A stretch of 64,000 nucleotides of DNA, taken from assembly GCF_002379095.1 (NCBI RefSeq), contig NZ_NBZV01000008.1:1-64000 (forward strand), in the 5' to 3' direction. This DNA comes from Polaromonas sp. AER18D-145 (lineage in GTDB: Bacteria; Pseudomonadota; Gammaproteobacteria; Burkholderiales; Burkholderiaceae_C). The notes beneath the pieces are model-generated. The model made no database searches and was not told where the DNA came from. It saw only the letters and a program-made list of their open reading frames with translations. Both the position numbers and the translations under genes were made by a program. This document shows positions 35,477 through 44,452 of this stretch, piece after piece; position 1 is the first letter of the stretch; the number at the start of each line of letters is the position of its first letter.

Positions 35477-37570
35477 ATGGAATTCCTCGGCACGGCGCTG
35501 CGCTGGCTGCAATTGACCAGCGGCCTGGTGCTGTTGGGCAGCTTTGCCCTGCTGCTGCTCGCGGGTCCTGGCCGAAGCCCGGATGCCGCGCGCTGGCGTG
35601 GCGCGGTCTTTGCCGCCGCGCCATGGCTGGTGGCACTGCTGCTGGCCACGGCGGCAGGTCTGTTGATGTTGCAGGCGGCTTCGGTCAGCGGCCGCGGCGA
35701 GGCGGCCTTTGAGTGGTCCGAATGGGTCAGGCTGCTGGAGCGAACGCGCTACGGCGCGGTCTGGCAGGTGCGGCAGGCGGCAGCGCTGGTTCTGCTGCTG
35801 TTGTTGCTGAGCCGAGGGCCTCTGAGCGCGCGGTTCGGCGAGCGCGTCGTCTGTGTGGCGCTGCTCACCCTGGCGCTGGGAATCAACGCGGCCTCGGTAT
35901 TTACCGGGCACGGCGCTGCCACAGAACCGCTTTGGCTCGCAGGTGCCGGCCATGCGGTGCATTTGCTGGCGGCGGGCGCTTGGGCCGGAGGGTTGCCGGC
36001 GCTGGCCTACGGACTTCACCTGGCGGCAAGAGGCCGGGATCCGCCGTTCCGGCAGATGTTCCTCGGCGTGTTGCGCCGCTTCTCTGTGCTTGCGACGGTT
36101 TGCGTTGCTCTCATCGCTGCATCCGGCACCCTCATCGCGTACCTGCAGTTCGGCGCGCCGATCCGCTGGCCCGCACGGACAGACGACATCTTCGGCGGTC
36201 TGATGACGGTGCTCGAACGCAGCCTGGCCCCGCTGCTCAGTACATCGTTCGGTCTGCAGGTGTTGGCCAAAATGGTTCTGCTGGTGCCGGTGCTGCTTGT
36301 TGCAGCGCGGGTTCGCTGGGTCTGGATGCCGCGTATGGGCAAGGTGGCATTTGAGCAGGGTCTTGCGTGGCAAGGCGCGGCCGGTCTGGTCCGGGTGGAA
36401 CTGGGCGTTGTGCTGCTGATCCTGCTCTTCGCAGCCGGTCTGACAGGTACGCTGCCCGCGGCCCATGCGCAGATGGTGTGGCCGCTGCCGTTTCGTCTGT
36501 CGCTCGCGGCCACCTGGGACAAACCGGGGGTGGTGAGCACGGTCGTGGGTGCGTCGTTGCTGGCTATGGGCGGACTGGCTTGGCTGGTGCATGCCCTTGT
36601 GTCAGGGGCCCGCGCCGACGCGGCGCAGGGCGGGCGCCGGATCCGTTTGGGTGCTGCCGTGCTGATGACCCTCTCGGGGCTGGTCATCGTTCTATACGCG
36701 CTCTCGGTGGACGCCTATCCCGACACCTATCGGCGCACGGATGTCAGTTACAACGCGGTGTCGGTCACGCGCGGGGCGGCGCTGTATTCCCAGCACTGCG
36801 TGTCCTGTCACGGTCCGGGTGGCAAGGGGGACGGTCCGCTGGCCACCCGCTTGCCCACCAGGCCCGCCGACCTCACCGAACCGCATACCGCGTTGCACAC
36901 GGCGGGCGACCTCTTCTGGTGGCTCACCCACGGCAAGCCGAAAACCGCCATGCCCGGCTTTGCACAGGAAATGACCGACGAGGAGCGCTGGGACATGGTG
37001 AACTTCCTGCGCGCCTTCTCCGCGGGCTTCCAGGCCCGCATCCTGACGCCGCAGGTGGTACCCGGGCGGCCCTGGCTCGGTCCGCCCGATTTCGATTTTG
37101 TGACCCGGTCGGGCCTGACCGCGGCGCTCATGGAGTACAGGGAGCGCAAGTCCGTGCTGCTGGTCTTCTACTCGCAGCCCTTCTCCGCGCAACGCCTGGC
37201 CGAACTGACACGTGTCTACCCGCGCCTGCAATCCAGCGGCGCCGAGGTGATCGCCATTGCGTTGCCAGGCGCCCCGCCCTTGCAATCGCAGCCGTTCCCC
37301 GTTGTCACCGATGGGGCGCAGGAGGCGGCGACCGCCTACCTGCTGTTGCGGCGCACCTTGAGCGACCCCGGCAAGACCATCCTGGGGGAAGCACCGTCTC
37401 ACATGGAATTCCTGCTCGACCGGTTCGGCTATGTGCGAGCGCGCTGGCTGCCGCAGGACGAGGAGGGTGCCGGTGAAGGATGGCGCGACACACAGTTTCT
37501 GCTCGACCAAATCGAACGCATCCACCGCGAGCCGCGCATCCTGCCGCCGCCCGATGATCATGTGCATTGA
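35477..37570 (+). CDS. copD: CopD - cytochrome c - thioredoxin-like three-domain membrane protein
   Basis: 697 aa starting right after the copC stop. Residues 1-420: CopD-type membrane domain with about nine hydrophobic helices and conserved His (FTGHGA, GHAVHLLAAGAWAGG). Residues about 430-520: periplasmic cytochrome c with CVSCHGPGGKGDGP (CXXCH near 440) and a distal MPGF Met. Residues about 545-690: a thioredoxin/peroxiredoxin-like fold (KSVLLVFYSQPFSAQ) without a CxxC, ending in a His-containing tail. CopD alone is about 300 aa, so the fusion is unusual. It could link copper import with redox control or electron transfer to the CuMMO. Domain limits are approximate. Confidence 0.85.
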   Translation: MEFLGTALRWLQLTSGLVLLGSFALLLLAGPGRSPDAARWRGAVFAAAPWLVALLLATAAGLLMLQAASVSGRGEAAFEWSEWVRLLERTRYGAVWQVRQAAALVLLLLLLSRGPLSARFGERVVCVALLTLALGINAASVFTGHGAATEPLWLAGAGHAVHLLAAGAWAGGLPALAYGLHLAARGRDPPFRQMFLGVLRRFSVLATVCVALIAASGTLIAYLQFGAPIRWPARTDDIFGGLMTVLERSLAPLLSTSFGLQVLAKMVLLVPVLLVAARVRWVWMPRMGKVAFEQGLAWQGAAGLVRVELGVVLLILLFAAGLTGTLPAAHAQMVWPLPFRLSLAATWDKPGVVSTVVGASLLAMGGLAWLVHALVSGARADAAQGGRRIRLGAAVLMTLSGLVIVLYALSVDAYPDTYRRTDVSYNAVSVTRGAALYSQHCVSCHGPGGKGDGPLATRLPTRPADLTEPHTALHTAGDLFWWLTHGKPKTAMPGFAQEMTDEERWDMVNFLRAFSAGFQARILTPQVVPGRPWLGPPDFDFVTRSGLTAALMEYRERKSVLLVFYSQPFSAQRLAELTRVYPRLQSSGAEVIAIALPGAPPLQSQPFPVVTDGAQEAATAYLLLRRTLSDPGKTILGEAPSHMEFLLDRFGYVRARWLPQDEEGAGEGWRDTQFLLDQIERIHREPRILPPPDDHVH

Positions 37571-37609
37571 GCGGGAGTGCTCTGCCGGGCGGTCTCGGCC
37601 CTGCACCGA

Positions 37610-38080
37610 TCAGACCGCTTTGACCAGCGACTTGGTGTAGATGCGGTAGGTGCCGATGCCGCGCGACACGATGTCTCCGTCGAGTGCGTCGAGCATCACT
37701 TTCACCGACACGTAGGCCAGCGTCTTGCCGATGTGGTCGGGTATCGCCGATGCAAACAGGATCCCGGTGCCGACCGCACGAATGAAATCCACGGTGAGCG
37801 TGACCGTTACCGACGACTGGATGAGCTGGCCGCTGCCGGGGATAGGCCGGTCGATCAGCGTTCTGCCCCCGACCGCATCGAGCAAGGTCAAGGGCACGCC
37901 GCCGTGGAGAACGCCGTGGGGGTTGAGGTGGTCGCGCCGGATCGGAAGCCGGAAATACAGGCCGTTTTCTCCGTGCAGGATGTCATAGCCCACGAGCTGC
38001 TGGAACGGCCCGTGAGAGTAAGTGGCGGACGGAAGTGGGGGCTTGATTTGCGCCTGGAGTTCGGCCTCGGCCTGGAGCAT
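37610..38080 (-). CDS. PaaI-type hotdog thioesterase
   Basis: 156 aa. Hotdog signature with NPHGVLHGGVPLTLLD near 53-68, including the HGG and the following acidic residue used by PaaI/YbgC thioesterases. It would hydrolyse an acyl-CoA. It is convergent with the copD fusion. Its start codon lies 3 bp from a transposase remnant, so its native promoter may have been replaced. Confidence 0.87.
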   Translation of the reverse strand: MLQAEAELQAQIKPPLPSATYSHGPFQQLVGYDILHGENGLYFRLPIRRDHLNPHGVLHGGVPLTLLDAVGGRTLIDRPIPGSGQLIQSSVTVTLTVDFIRAVGTGILFASAIPDHIGKTLAYVSVKVMLDALDGDIVSRGIGTYRIYTKSLVKAV

Positions 38081-38176
38081 TCAGTCGTAGCTCATGGCCT
38101 TGTCGCGGCTGGCTTTGGCCTTGATCTTGGTGCCGTCCACCGCAATGGTGCCCACCCAACTTGACCAGTGGGCCGA
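38081..38176 (-). pseudogene. IS1182-like transposase scar
   Basis: Minus-strand codons read VGTIAVDGTKIKAKASRDKA then MSYD and a TGA at 38081-38083, a well-known transposase segment. Immediately upstream LVKLG is in another frame, showing a one-base frameshift. Only about 30 codons survive. It marks a recombination junction between the CuMMO/copper block and the mutase block. Confidence 0.7.
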
Positions 38177-38255
38177 TTACTACGCTCATACCTCATTGGA
38201 CAAGGCTTGGTAAGTAACTATTGCCAAGCGGTGAGATTGAGTTTATATTTTTAAC

Positions 38256-38273
38256 AAAACAAGTGTTTGTTTT
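38256..38273. promoter_or_regulatory. Palindromic operator upstream of tetR
   Basis: AAAACAA-GTGT-TTGTTTT, perfect 7-bp arms, ends 21 bp before the TetR start. Position and symmetry suggest autoregulation by the TetR protein and control of the downstream mutase genes. It also contains AAAC-N4-GTTT, reminiscent of PsrA-type boxes, but the flanks do not match fully. Confidence 0.55.
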
Positions 38274-38294
38274 TTTAGTTGTGGCAAAAAAAGT

Positions 38295-38954
38295 ATGCTC
38301 GACAAGCGAGCCAAGGAAACGCCCGTGACAAAGCTCTCCCGTCTCGACACTGCTTCCGAGACCCGTTCAGACGCCGCAAAGGTCTCCCGGCGCGCTCACA
38401 ACCGTTTGCCCAAATTGCTTGACGAAGCAGCGCGCGTATTCGCCAAGCGGGGGTTCTCCGCCGCGTCGATTCGAGAGATTGTTGAACCCGTGGGGATGCT
38501 GCCCGGCTCGCTCTACTACCACTTTGAAACTAAAGAAGCCTTGCTAGTGGCTGTTTATCGCGAAGGCGTTGAACGCATTTCTGCCAGGGTCGATGCCGCC
38601 ATTGAGGGTGTTGACGCTCCGTGGGATCGGCTTGAAGCCGCCTGTATAGGACACCTGTCTGCCTTGCTCGACCGCACAGATTACTCGCAAGTGGTAATAC
38701 GGATCCGACCCGACGATGCCCCTTCCGTCGCTACCGAACTGACCATCCTGCGCAACTCCTACGAGCACCGCTTCGAAGCTCTGCTCGAAATGCTTCCATT
38801 GCCGAAGTCGGTCGAACGGCGTGATCTGCGCCTCTTGCTCATGGGTGCATTGAATTGGAGTCAAACCTGGTTCAGGGAAGGGGGCGCGTTGACGCCGGAC
38901 AAGATTGCCAGGCGCTTCGTTCAGTTATTAAAAATGAATCTACTTAAACCATAA
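38295..38954 (+). CDS. TetR-family transcriptional regulator
   Basis: 219 aa. N-terminal TetR HTH: LLDEAARVFAKRGFSAASIRE then MLPGSLYYHFETKEALL near 38-82. The C-terminal ligand domain resembles the TetR_C group near acyl-CoA genes. No strong ribosome site at ATG 38295. The mutase small subunit starts 10 bp after the stop, so regulator and target are co-transcribed. The palindrome at 38256-38273 is the likely operator. The ligand may be the acyl-CoA handled by the mutase. Confidence 0.88.
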   Translation: MLDKRAKETPVTKLSRLDTASETRSDAAKVSRRAHNRLPKLLDEAARVFAKRGFSAASIREIVEPVGMLPGSLYYHFETKEALLVAVYREGVERISARVDAAIEGVDAPWDRLEAACIGHLSALLDRTDYSQVVIRIRPDDAPSVATELTILRNSYEHRFEALLEMLPLPKSVERRDLRLLLMGALNWSQTWFREGGALTPDKIARRFVQLLKMNLLKP

Positions 38955-38964
38955 AGGAAGTCAA

Positions 38965-39405
38965 ATGACCTTACAAAACTTCAACCCCAGGGTGTTGGTG
39001 ACGAAGATTGGATTGGATGGTCACGACCGCGGCAGCCGCCTGGTCGCTGCTGCATGCCGCGACGCGGGAATGGAGGTGATTTATACCCCTCCGTGGCAGA
39101 GCATAGAGACGGTCGTGAAAACCGCTCTTGAGGAGGGTGTCGATGTGATCGGCATCTCATCTCTGGCCACCGATCATCTCATCGTCCCCAAGCTGACGAA
39201 AGCGCTTCGGGAAGCCGGTTTGGGTAATTTGCGCGTCGTCGTTGGCGGCATTGTGCCGGACAACGAAGAAGCCCTGTTGCTTGAGAGTGGCGTACGGGAG
39301 GTATTCCATCCCGGCAGCACGATGGATGAAATTACGGCCCGCATTCGCGACTATGCACGCGAAGCTCGAATCGAGGGTGCTGCCTTGCTTGATAAAGGAA
39401 ATTGA
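38965..39405 (+). CDS. B12-binding small subunit of an acyl-CoA mutase
   Basis: 146 aa. Cobalamin-binding Rossmann domain with [11 protein letters not shown] (base-off DxHxxG, with the conserved Lys before it) near 13-23, the SSL segment (GISSLATDH) near 67-75 and VVGGIVPDN near 94-102. Two-subunit mutases with a separate B12 domain include ICM, HCM and related enzymes. After YTPP the usual GLRQT-type stretch reads WQSIE, so it diverges from methylmalonyl-CoA mutase. ATG is preceded by AAAGGAAGTCAA. The large subunit starts 2 bp after the stop. Confidence 0.92.
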   Translation: MTLQNFNPRVLVTKIGLDGHDRGSRLVAAACRDAGMEVIYTPPWQSIETVVKTALEEGVDVIGISSLATDHLIVPKLTKALREAGLGNLRVVVGGIVPDNEEALLLESGVREVFHPGSTMDEITARIRDYAREARIEGAALLDKGN

Positions 39406-39406
39406 A

Positions 39407-41095
39407 ATGGACAAGTTAATTGAACCAATGAGCGACAAAAGTTCTGAATCGACACCCTCTCACGCCGCGTGGGAAACGGAATACCGCGAGTCGATTCCGG
39501 CTGAGCGGCCACTCGAAAACGTGTCGGGAATTCCGGTCAAGCCGCTTTACACCCCTCAGGACTGGGCGCGGTACGGTAGCGATGATCCGCTGAGCTACCC
39601 TGGCCAGCCCGACTACACGCGTGGCATCTATGCCACGATGTATCGTGGGCGCACCTGGACTCAGCGCCAACTGGTCGGGCTCGGTACCCCGGCGGACTAC
39701 AACGCGCGGCTACTAGGCCTGATGGAGGGCGGTGCGACGGCTGTTTCACTCATTCCCTGCAATTCGGTGTATCGCGGCTATGACATGAGCACGGTCGACA
39801 AGGAACTTCTCGGAACATGTGGCGTTGTGATCAACAACGTCGACCACATGCAACGAAGCCTCCAGGGGGTTGACGTCGGAGAAGTCTCGTGCGCATTGAA
39901 TGACCCGTCGCCATTTACTCTTTTGGCCTTCATGCTAATTGCGGCGGAAAGGCGAGGTACCGACTGGCGATCAATCACTGGCACTTCCAACCAGAGTGAC
40001 TACATCTCGCACTTTGTCGCGAATCACATGTTCTACCGGCTTTCGCTGAGTGGTTCGCGCCGCGTATTGCTCGATCACATTGCGTATTGCAAGCAGTATG
40101 TTCCCCGCTGGAATCCGATGTCGGTGGTCGGCCAGCATATGCAGCAGGCAGGCGCGACGCCGGCTGAGGCGATGGCCTTCACGCTGTGTACGGCTATTCA
40201 GAACGCCGAAGACTGCATCGCTCGTGGCATGGATCCCGATGATTTCTTGCCGCGATTCACGTTCTTCTTCGACATCTCGCTGAACCTGTTTGAGGAGGTT
40301 GCCAAGTTTCGTGCCGGGCGACGTATTTGGTCCCAGATTACTCGTGAGCGACTCGGCGCCAAGGATCCGCGGTCTTGCCGCTTCAAATTTCACGGGCAGA
40401 CATCAGGGGTTGACCTGACACGGCAACAGCCGCTCAACAACATTGCCCGCGTCACCGTTCAGGCAATGGCCGGAATCTTTGGAGGTCTCCAGTCGCTGCA
40501 TACGGATGCCTACGATGAGGCACTGGCGTGTCCCAGCGAATTTGGTGCGCGGATTGCCGTCGCGACCCAGAACATCCTTCGCGAGGAGTCGCACCTGACG
40601 GACGTGATTGATCCGCTTGGGGGATCGTTTTATGTAGAAGCGTTGACGGACCAAATGGAAGACAAGATCCGGTCCATCATCAAAATGATCGATGAAGCTG
40701 GTGGAATGTACAAGGCCGTCGAGTCTGGACAGGTCCAGCGAATGATCGGCGCGTCAGCCCTGCGGGCCCAGCGGCGCATTGAGTCGGGAGAGCAGATTGT
40801 CGTAGGTGTCAACGCGTTTAAAGTCGACGAGAACGCCAGTGCCAGACCCCTCATCGAACGTCCTGATCCGGTGATCATGCAGCGGCATTTGGACGATTTT
40901 GCGGTGTGGAAAAACGGGCGCTCCGCCACTGACGTTGACAAAGCGCTGGACCATATCTCCCGTGTTGTCGACGATTCTTCAGGCAATGTATTCGGTGCAG
41001 TCGTTGATGGCGCACGAGCAGGGCTGACGCATGAAGAAATCTGCGCACGCCTGCGCCGAGATCTTGGTTTTGGCCACCCATTGGCAGTCGTATGA
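39407..41095 (+). CDS. Divergent methylmalonyl-CoA mutase-family large subunit
   Basis: 562 aa from ATG 39407. TIM-barrel acyl-CoA mutase: [16 protein letters not shown] near 70-85, [18 protein letters not shown]-like [13 protein letters not shown], and [11 protein letters not shown]. The Tyr of TMY and an Arg near 220 ([10 protein letters not shown]) that align with MCM substrate residues seem kept. However, the usual GT[IV]QxDILKE stretch reads [11 protein letters not shown] and the GYHMQEAG site reads GQHMQQAG. The PTHRGYDSD region is also changed. So it is probably not a standard methylmalonyl-CoA mutase; another branched acyl-CoA is likely. It is coupled to the small subunit and to the MeaB fusion (4-bp overlap). 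Confidence 0.88.
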   Translation: MDKLIEPMSDKSSESTPSHAAWETEYRESIPAERPLENVSGIPVKPLYTPQDWARYGSDDPLSYPGQPDYTRGIYATMYRGRTWTQRQLVGLGTPADYNARLLGLMEGGATAVSLIPCNSVYRGYDMSTVDKELLGTCGVVINNVDHMQRSLQGVDVGEVSCALNDPSPFTLLAFMLIAAERRGTDWRSITGTSNQSDYISHFVANHMFYRLSLSGSRRVLLDHIAYCKQYVPRWNPMSVVGQHMQQAGATPAEAMAFTLCTAIQNAEDCIARGMDPDDFLPRFTFFFDISLNLFEEVAKFRAGRRIWSQITRERLGAKDPRSCRFKFHGQTSGVDLTRQQPLNNIARVTVQAMAGIFGGLQSLHTDAYDEALACPSEFGARIAVATQNILREESHLTDVIDPLGGSFYVEALTDQMEDKIRSIIKMIDEAGGMYKAVESGQVQRMIGASALRAQRRIESGEQIVVGVNAFKVDENASARPLIERPDPVIMQRHLDDFAVWKNGRSATDVDKALDHISRVVDDSSGNVFGAVVDGARAGLTHEEICARLRRDLGFGHPLAVV

Positions 41096-42438
41096 TGCTG
41101 TCGTCAGATACCAGCCGCCGATCCATGCTCGCCCATGTGCTGGCGGGTGATCGCCGGGTGATTGCCCGCATGTTGACATGCCTGGACGATGGCGTGCCGG
41201 GTAGCCAGGAGGCCGCTGAGCTCTTGTCCGCGCATGCTGGTCGTGCGCTCGTGGTCGGAGTCACAGGCGTTCCGGGCGGCGGCAAATCTACCCTTGTCAA
41301 CGCCATGATGGGTATTTGGCTCGCCCGAAACCTGAGGGTGGCAGTGGTTGCTGTCGACCCATCGAGTCCGGTCAGCGGTGGCGCTGTGCTGGGCGACCGA
41401 ATCCGGATGAGTGAATATGGTGCGCATCCGAACTGCTTCATACGCTCGCTTTCAGCCCGCGGTCAACTGGGCGGTCTGTCCGGCACGGCGCGTGCTGCGG
41501 TCGACTGCTTTGATGCGGCCGGGTTTGACCGAGTGATCGTGGAGACCGTTGGCGCCGGTCAGTCTGAAACTGCCATTACGTCACTGGCGGACACCCGCGT
41601 AGTGGTTTGTCCTCCGGGCTTGGGGGATGACGTGCAGGCCATCAAGGCGGGCATCCTCGAGATTGCAGATTTGCTCGCGGTCAGCAAGGGCGACCTGCCG
41701 CTGGCCGAAGAGACGGCCCGCGACATGCGAGAGATGCTGACGCTGCGCCGAGCGGTCAAGAACGGCGCATGGACACCCAGGGTGATGGTCGTGAGCGGAG
41801 CGCAGTCCAAGGGCGTTTCCGAGCTCGTTGCGGCGATCGAAGAACATGCGGCCGCAGCCGGTACCGGTCGTCGGCTCGCGGCAAATGCCAGCACCGCTGC
41901 GCAGATGTCGGACTCCTCCGATGGACCGATACCCGATGCCGGGCCTTGGTTGGCGCACCTGTCGTCTTTGGCACAACGCGATGGGCTTTGTGCAACGTTG
42001 GGAATTTCCGTGACCGAAGGCGGGCCAGGGCGCGCAGTGGTGCGCATGACCGTTGATGCCCGGCATATGAACTTCAACGGTGGTTGTCATGGCGGCGCGA
42101 TTTTTTCCCTGGCCGACAGCGCATTCGGCCTGGCCTCCAATTCACACGGTGCATTGGCGATGGGCATCGACGCCCACGTTACGTTCCAGGTCGGGATAGG
42201 GGTTGGCGAGAACCTTGTTGCCCGGGCAACCGAGCTTATGCGCAGTCATCGAATCGGCATGTACAGAGTCGACGTTGCGCGAGTGGAGGCTGACGGGGAG
42301 GAGACTCCCGTGTCCAACTTTACCGGGACGGTCTACATCAGGCAGGAGCCCCAGGCAAAACGCCAGACCGGGTCCGTGACAAATGGTCTGGCGAACGGCG
42401 CGCCCGTTCCCGATGTTTATCGAACCGCCAAGGACTGA
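41092..42438 (+). CDS. MeaB-type GTPase fused to a PaaI-type thioesterase
   Basis: 448 aa. Residues about 1-270 are a MeaB/ArgK G3E GTPase: Walker [10 protein letters not shown] near 58-66, switch segment [28 protein letters not shown], and SKGD as an NKxD variant. These chaperones load and protect the B12 mutase. Residues about 300-435 are a hotdog thioesterase: [21 protein letters not shown] near 325-345 with HGG. The frame is continuous with no stop. The ATG overlaps the mutase stop. The fusion suggests that acyl-CoA removal is tied to mutase maintenance. Confidence 0.87.
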   Translation: MMLSSDTSRRSMLAHVLAGDRRVIARMLTCLDDGVPGSQEAAELLSAHAGRALVVGVTGVPGGGKSTLVNAMMGIWLARNLRVAVVAVDPSSPVSGGAVLGDRIRMSEYGAHPNCFIRSLSARGQLGGLSGTARAAVDCFDAAGFDRVIVETVGAGQSETAITSLADTRVVVCPPGLGDDVQAIKAGILEIADLLAVSKGDLPLAEETARDMREMLTLRRAVKNGAWTPRVMVVSGAQSKGVSELVAAIEEHAAAAGTGRRLAANASTAAQMSDSSDGPIPDAGPWLAHLSSLAQRDGLCATLGISVTEGGPGRAVVRMTVDARHMNFNGGCHGGAIFSLADSAFGLASNSHGALAMGIDAHVTFQVGIGVGENLVARATELMRSHRIGMYRVDVARVEADGEETPVSNFTGTVYIRQEPQAKRQTGSVTNGLANGAPVPDVYRTAKD

Positions 42439-42464
42439 AGACGGCATGGTGGAGACGCTTGATA

Positions 42465-44435
42465 ATGACTTTTGGACAAGAAACCTTCATGCAAACGACC
42501 TTCCCGCGCCTGCTGCTTAAACAAGCCGCTGAGCGCGCCAGCGCGCCCGCGATGCGTGAAAAAGAATATGGCATTTGGCAAGCCCACAGTTGGGCCGACA
42601 TGGCGCAACTTGTGGAGCACATAGCCTGCGGCCTGCACCAGGCTGGCCTGCAGCGCGGCGAACACATGATCATCATTGGCGCCAACCGCCCGCGCCTGAA
42701 CGCCACCATGCTGGCAGCGCAATCGCTGGGCGCGGTGCCCGTGCCGCTGTATCAGGACGCGGTGGCGGCCGAGTGCCTGTTCCCCATTACCAACGCCGAG
42801 GTGCGCTTTGCCCTGGTGGAGGACCAGGAACAGGTTGACAAGATGCTGGAGGTGCGCGAGCAGTGCCCCCAGTTCACGCACATCTGGTACGACGATCCGC
42901 GCGGTCTGCGCAATTACGTCGAGAACGGCCTGGGCTCGCTGGATGAACTGCTTGCGGCAGGCAAGGTGTTTGCGCAGCAGCACCCGGACTTTTTCCGCCA
43001 GGAGATGGAGAAAGTGCAGCCCGGCGATGTGGCTGCCATGTTCTTCACCTCGGGCACCACCGGCAACCCCAAGGGCGTGGTGCATACCCATGACACGCTA
43101 ATCAACCGAGCTCAGGCCGGCGCCGAGTTCGACCACCTTCGCGATTCGGAAGAAGTGCTGGCCTATTTGCCGCCAGCTTGGATCGGCCAGAACATCTTCA
43201 GCTATGCGCAGTGGCTGGTTTGCGGCTATGTGGTCAATTGCCCGGAATCGTCCAGCACGGTCATGATCGATCTCAAGGAAGTGGGGCCTACCTACTACTT
43301 CGCGCCGCCGCGCGTGTTCGAGGGGCTGCTGACCAGCGTGATGATCCGCATGGAAGACGCTTCCCGCCCGAAGCGCCGTATGTTCGATTACTTCATGGAT
43401 CTGGCGCGTCGCGTCGGCCCGGCGCGCATGAGCGGCCAATCCATCGGCCTGCTCAACACTGCTCTTTATGCCCTGGGCAACTTGCTGGTCTATGGCCCCT
43501 TGCGCAACAACCTTGGCATGAGTCGCGTGCGCGTGGCCTACACGGCCGGCGAGGCCATCGGCCCGGACCTGTTCAGCTTCTACCGCTCCATCGGCATCAA
43601 CCTCAAGCAACTCTACGGTTCCACCGAGACCGCTGTGTTCGTCTGCCTGCAGCCTGACCATGAGGCGCGCGCCGACACGGTAGGCATTCCCTGCAAAGGC
43701 GTGGAGATCAAGGTGGCCGACAACGGCGAGATTCTCGTCAAGTCGCCCGGCCTGCTCAAGGAATACTACAAGAACCCCGCAGCCACGGCCGAGGTGCTGA
43801 CCGCCGACGGCTGGTATCACACCAGCGACGCTGGCTTCATCGACGCGCACGGTCACCTCAAGATCATCGACCGCGTCAAAGACGTCGGCCGCATCAAGGG
43901 CGGCGCCTTTGATGCGGCCATGTTCGCGCCCAAGTACGTGGAGAATAAGCTCAAGTTCTTCCGGCATATCAAGGAGGCCGTCGCCTACGGCGACCAGCGC
44001 GAGAAGGTCTGCGTGATGATCAACATTGACTTCGACGCCGTGGGCAACTGGGCCGAGCGCCGCAACCTGCCTTACGCCGGCTACACCGATCTGGCGCAGA
44101 AGCCCGAGGTGTACCAGCTCATCCAGGACTGCGTGGAAAAGGTCAACGCCGACCTCAGCCGCGATGCGCTGCTGGCCGGCAGCCAGATCAGCCGCTTCCT
44201 GGTGCTGCACAAAGAACTCGATGCCGACGACGGCGAACTCACGCGCACCAACAAGGTACGGCGCGGCTTCATCGCCGAGAAATACAAGCCGCTGGTCGAT
44301 GCACTCTATGGCGGCAAGATCGAGCAGTTCATCGAGACCGTGGTGAAGTTCGAGGACGGACGCTCCGGCAGCGTGAGCGCGACCCTGAAGATTTCCGATG
44401 CCAAGACCTTTGCCCCTGTGAAAGCAGCCGCCTGA
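42465..44435 (+). CDS. Long-chain acyl-CoA synthetase-like AMP-binding enzyme
   Basis: About 656 aa from ATG 42465 (GGAGACGCTTGATA before it; ATG 42489 is an alternative). FadD15/ACSL-type with [17 protein letters not shown] near 185-201, YGSTETAVF near 380 and DVGRIKGG with the hinge at 470. It lacks the classic DRKKEL motif (DRVKDVGRI), as in many LIV-linked synthetases. It is followed by livG at 17 bp and preceded by the MeaB fusion at 26 bp. Likely function: CoA activation of the acid imported by the LIV transporter. Confidence 0.88.
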   Translation: MTFGQETFMQTTFPRLLLKQAAERASAPAMREKEYGIWQAHSWADMAQLVEHIACGLHQAGLQRGEHMIIIGANRPRLNATMLAAQSLGAVPVPLYQDAVAAECLFPITNAEVRFALVEDQEQVDKMLEVREQCPQFTHIWYDDPRGLRNYVENGLGSLDELLAAGKVFAQQHPDFFRQEMEKVQPGDVAAMFFTSGTTGNPKGVVHTHDTLINRAQAGAEFDHLRDSEEVLAYLPPAWIGQNIFSYAQWLVCGYVVNCPESSSTVMIDLKEVGPTYYFAPPRVFEGLLTSVMIRMEDASRPKRRMFDYFMDLARRVGPARMSGQSIGLLNTALYALGNLLVYGPLRNNLGMSRVRVAYTAGEAIGPDLFSFYRSIGINLKQLYGSTETAVFVCLQPDHEARADTVGIPCKGVEIKVADNGEILVKSPGLLKEYYKNPAATAEVLTADGWYHTSDAGFIDAHGHLKIIDRVKDVGRIKGGAFDAAMFAPKYVENKLKFFRHIKEAVAYGDQREKVCVMINIDFDAVGNWAERRNLPYAGYTDLAQKPEVYQLIQDCVEKVNADLSRDALLAGSQISRFLVLHKELDADDGELTRTNKVRRGFIAEKYKPLVDALYGGKIEQFIETVVKFEDGRSGSVSATLKISDAKTFAPVKAAA

Positions 44436-44452
44436 GAAATGACGTAAGTATC

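Noticed and set aside
34985..36592. 535-codon minus-strand ORF opposite copC/copD
   Set aside because: Gln/Arg/His-rich with no motifs; antisense shadow of clear genes.
38256..38273. PsrA/FadR box assignment
   Set aside because: AAAC-N4-GTTT is there, but the flanking bases do not match the full consensus, and a local TetR gene is the simpler reader.
38177..38964. Cobalamin riboswitch before the mutase genes
   Set aside because: No B12-box-like sequence or long structured leader was seen. The tetR gene lies directly upstream.
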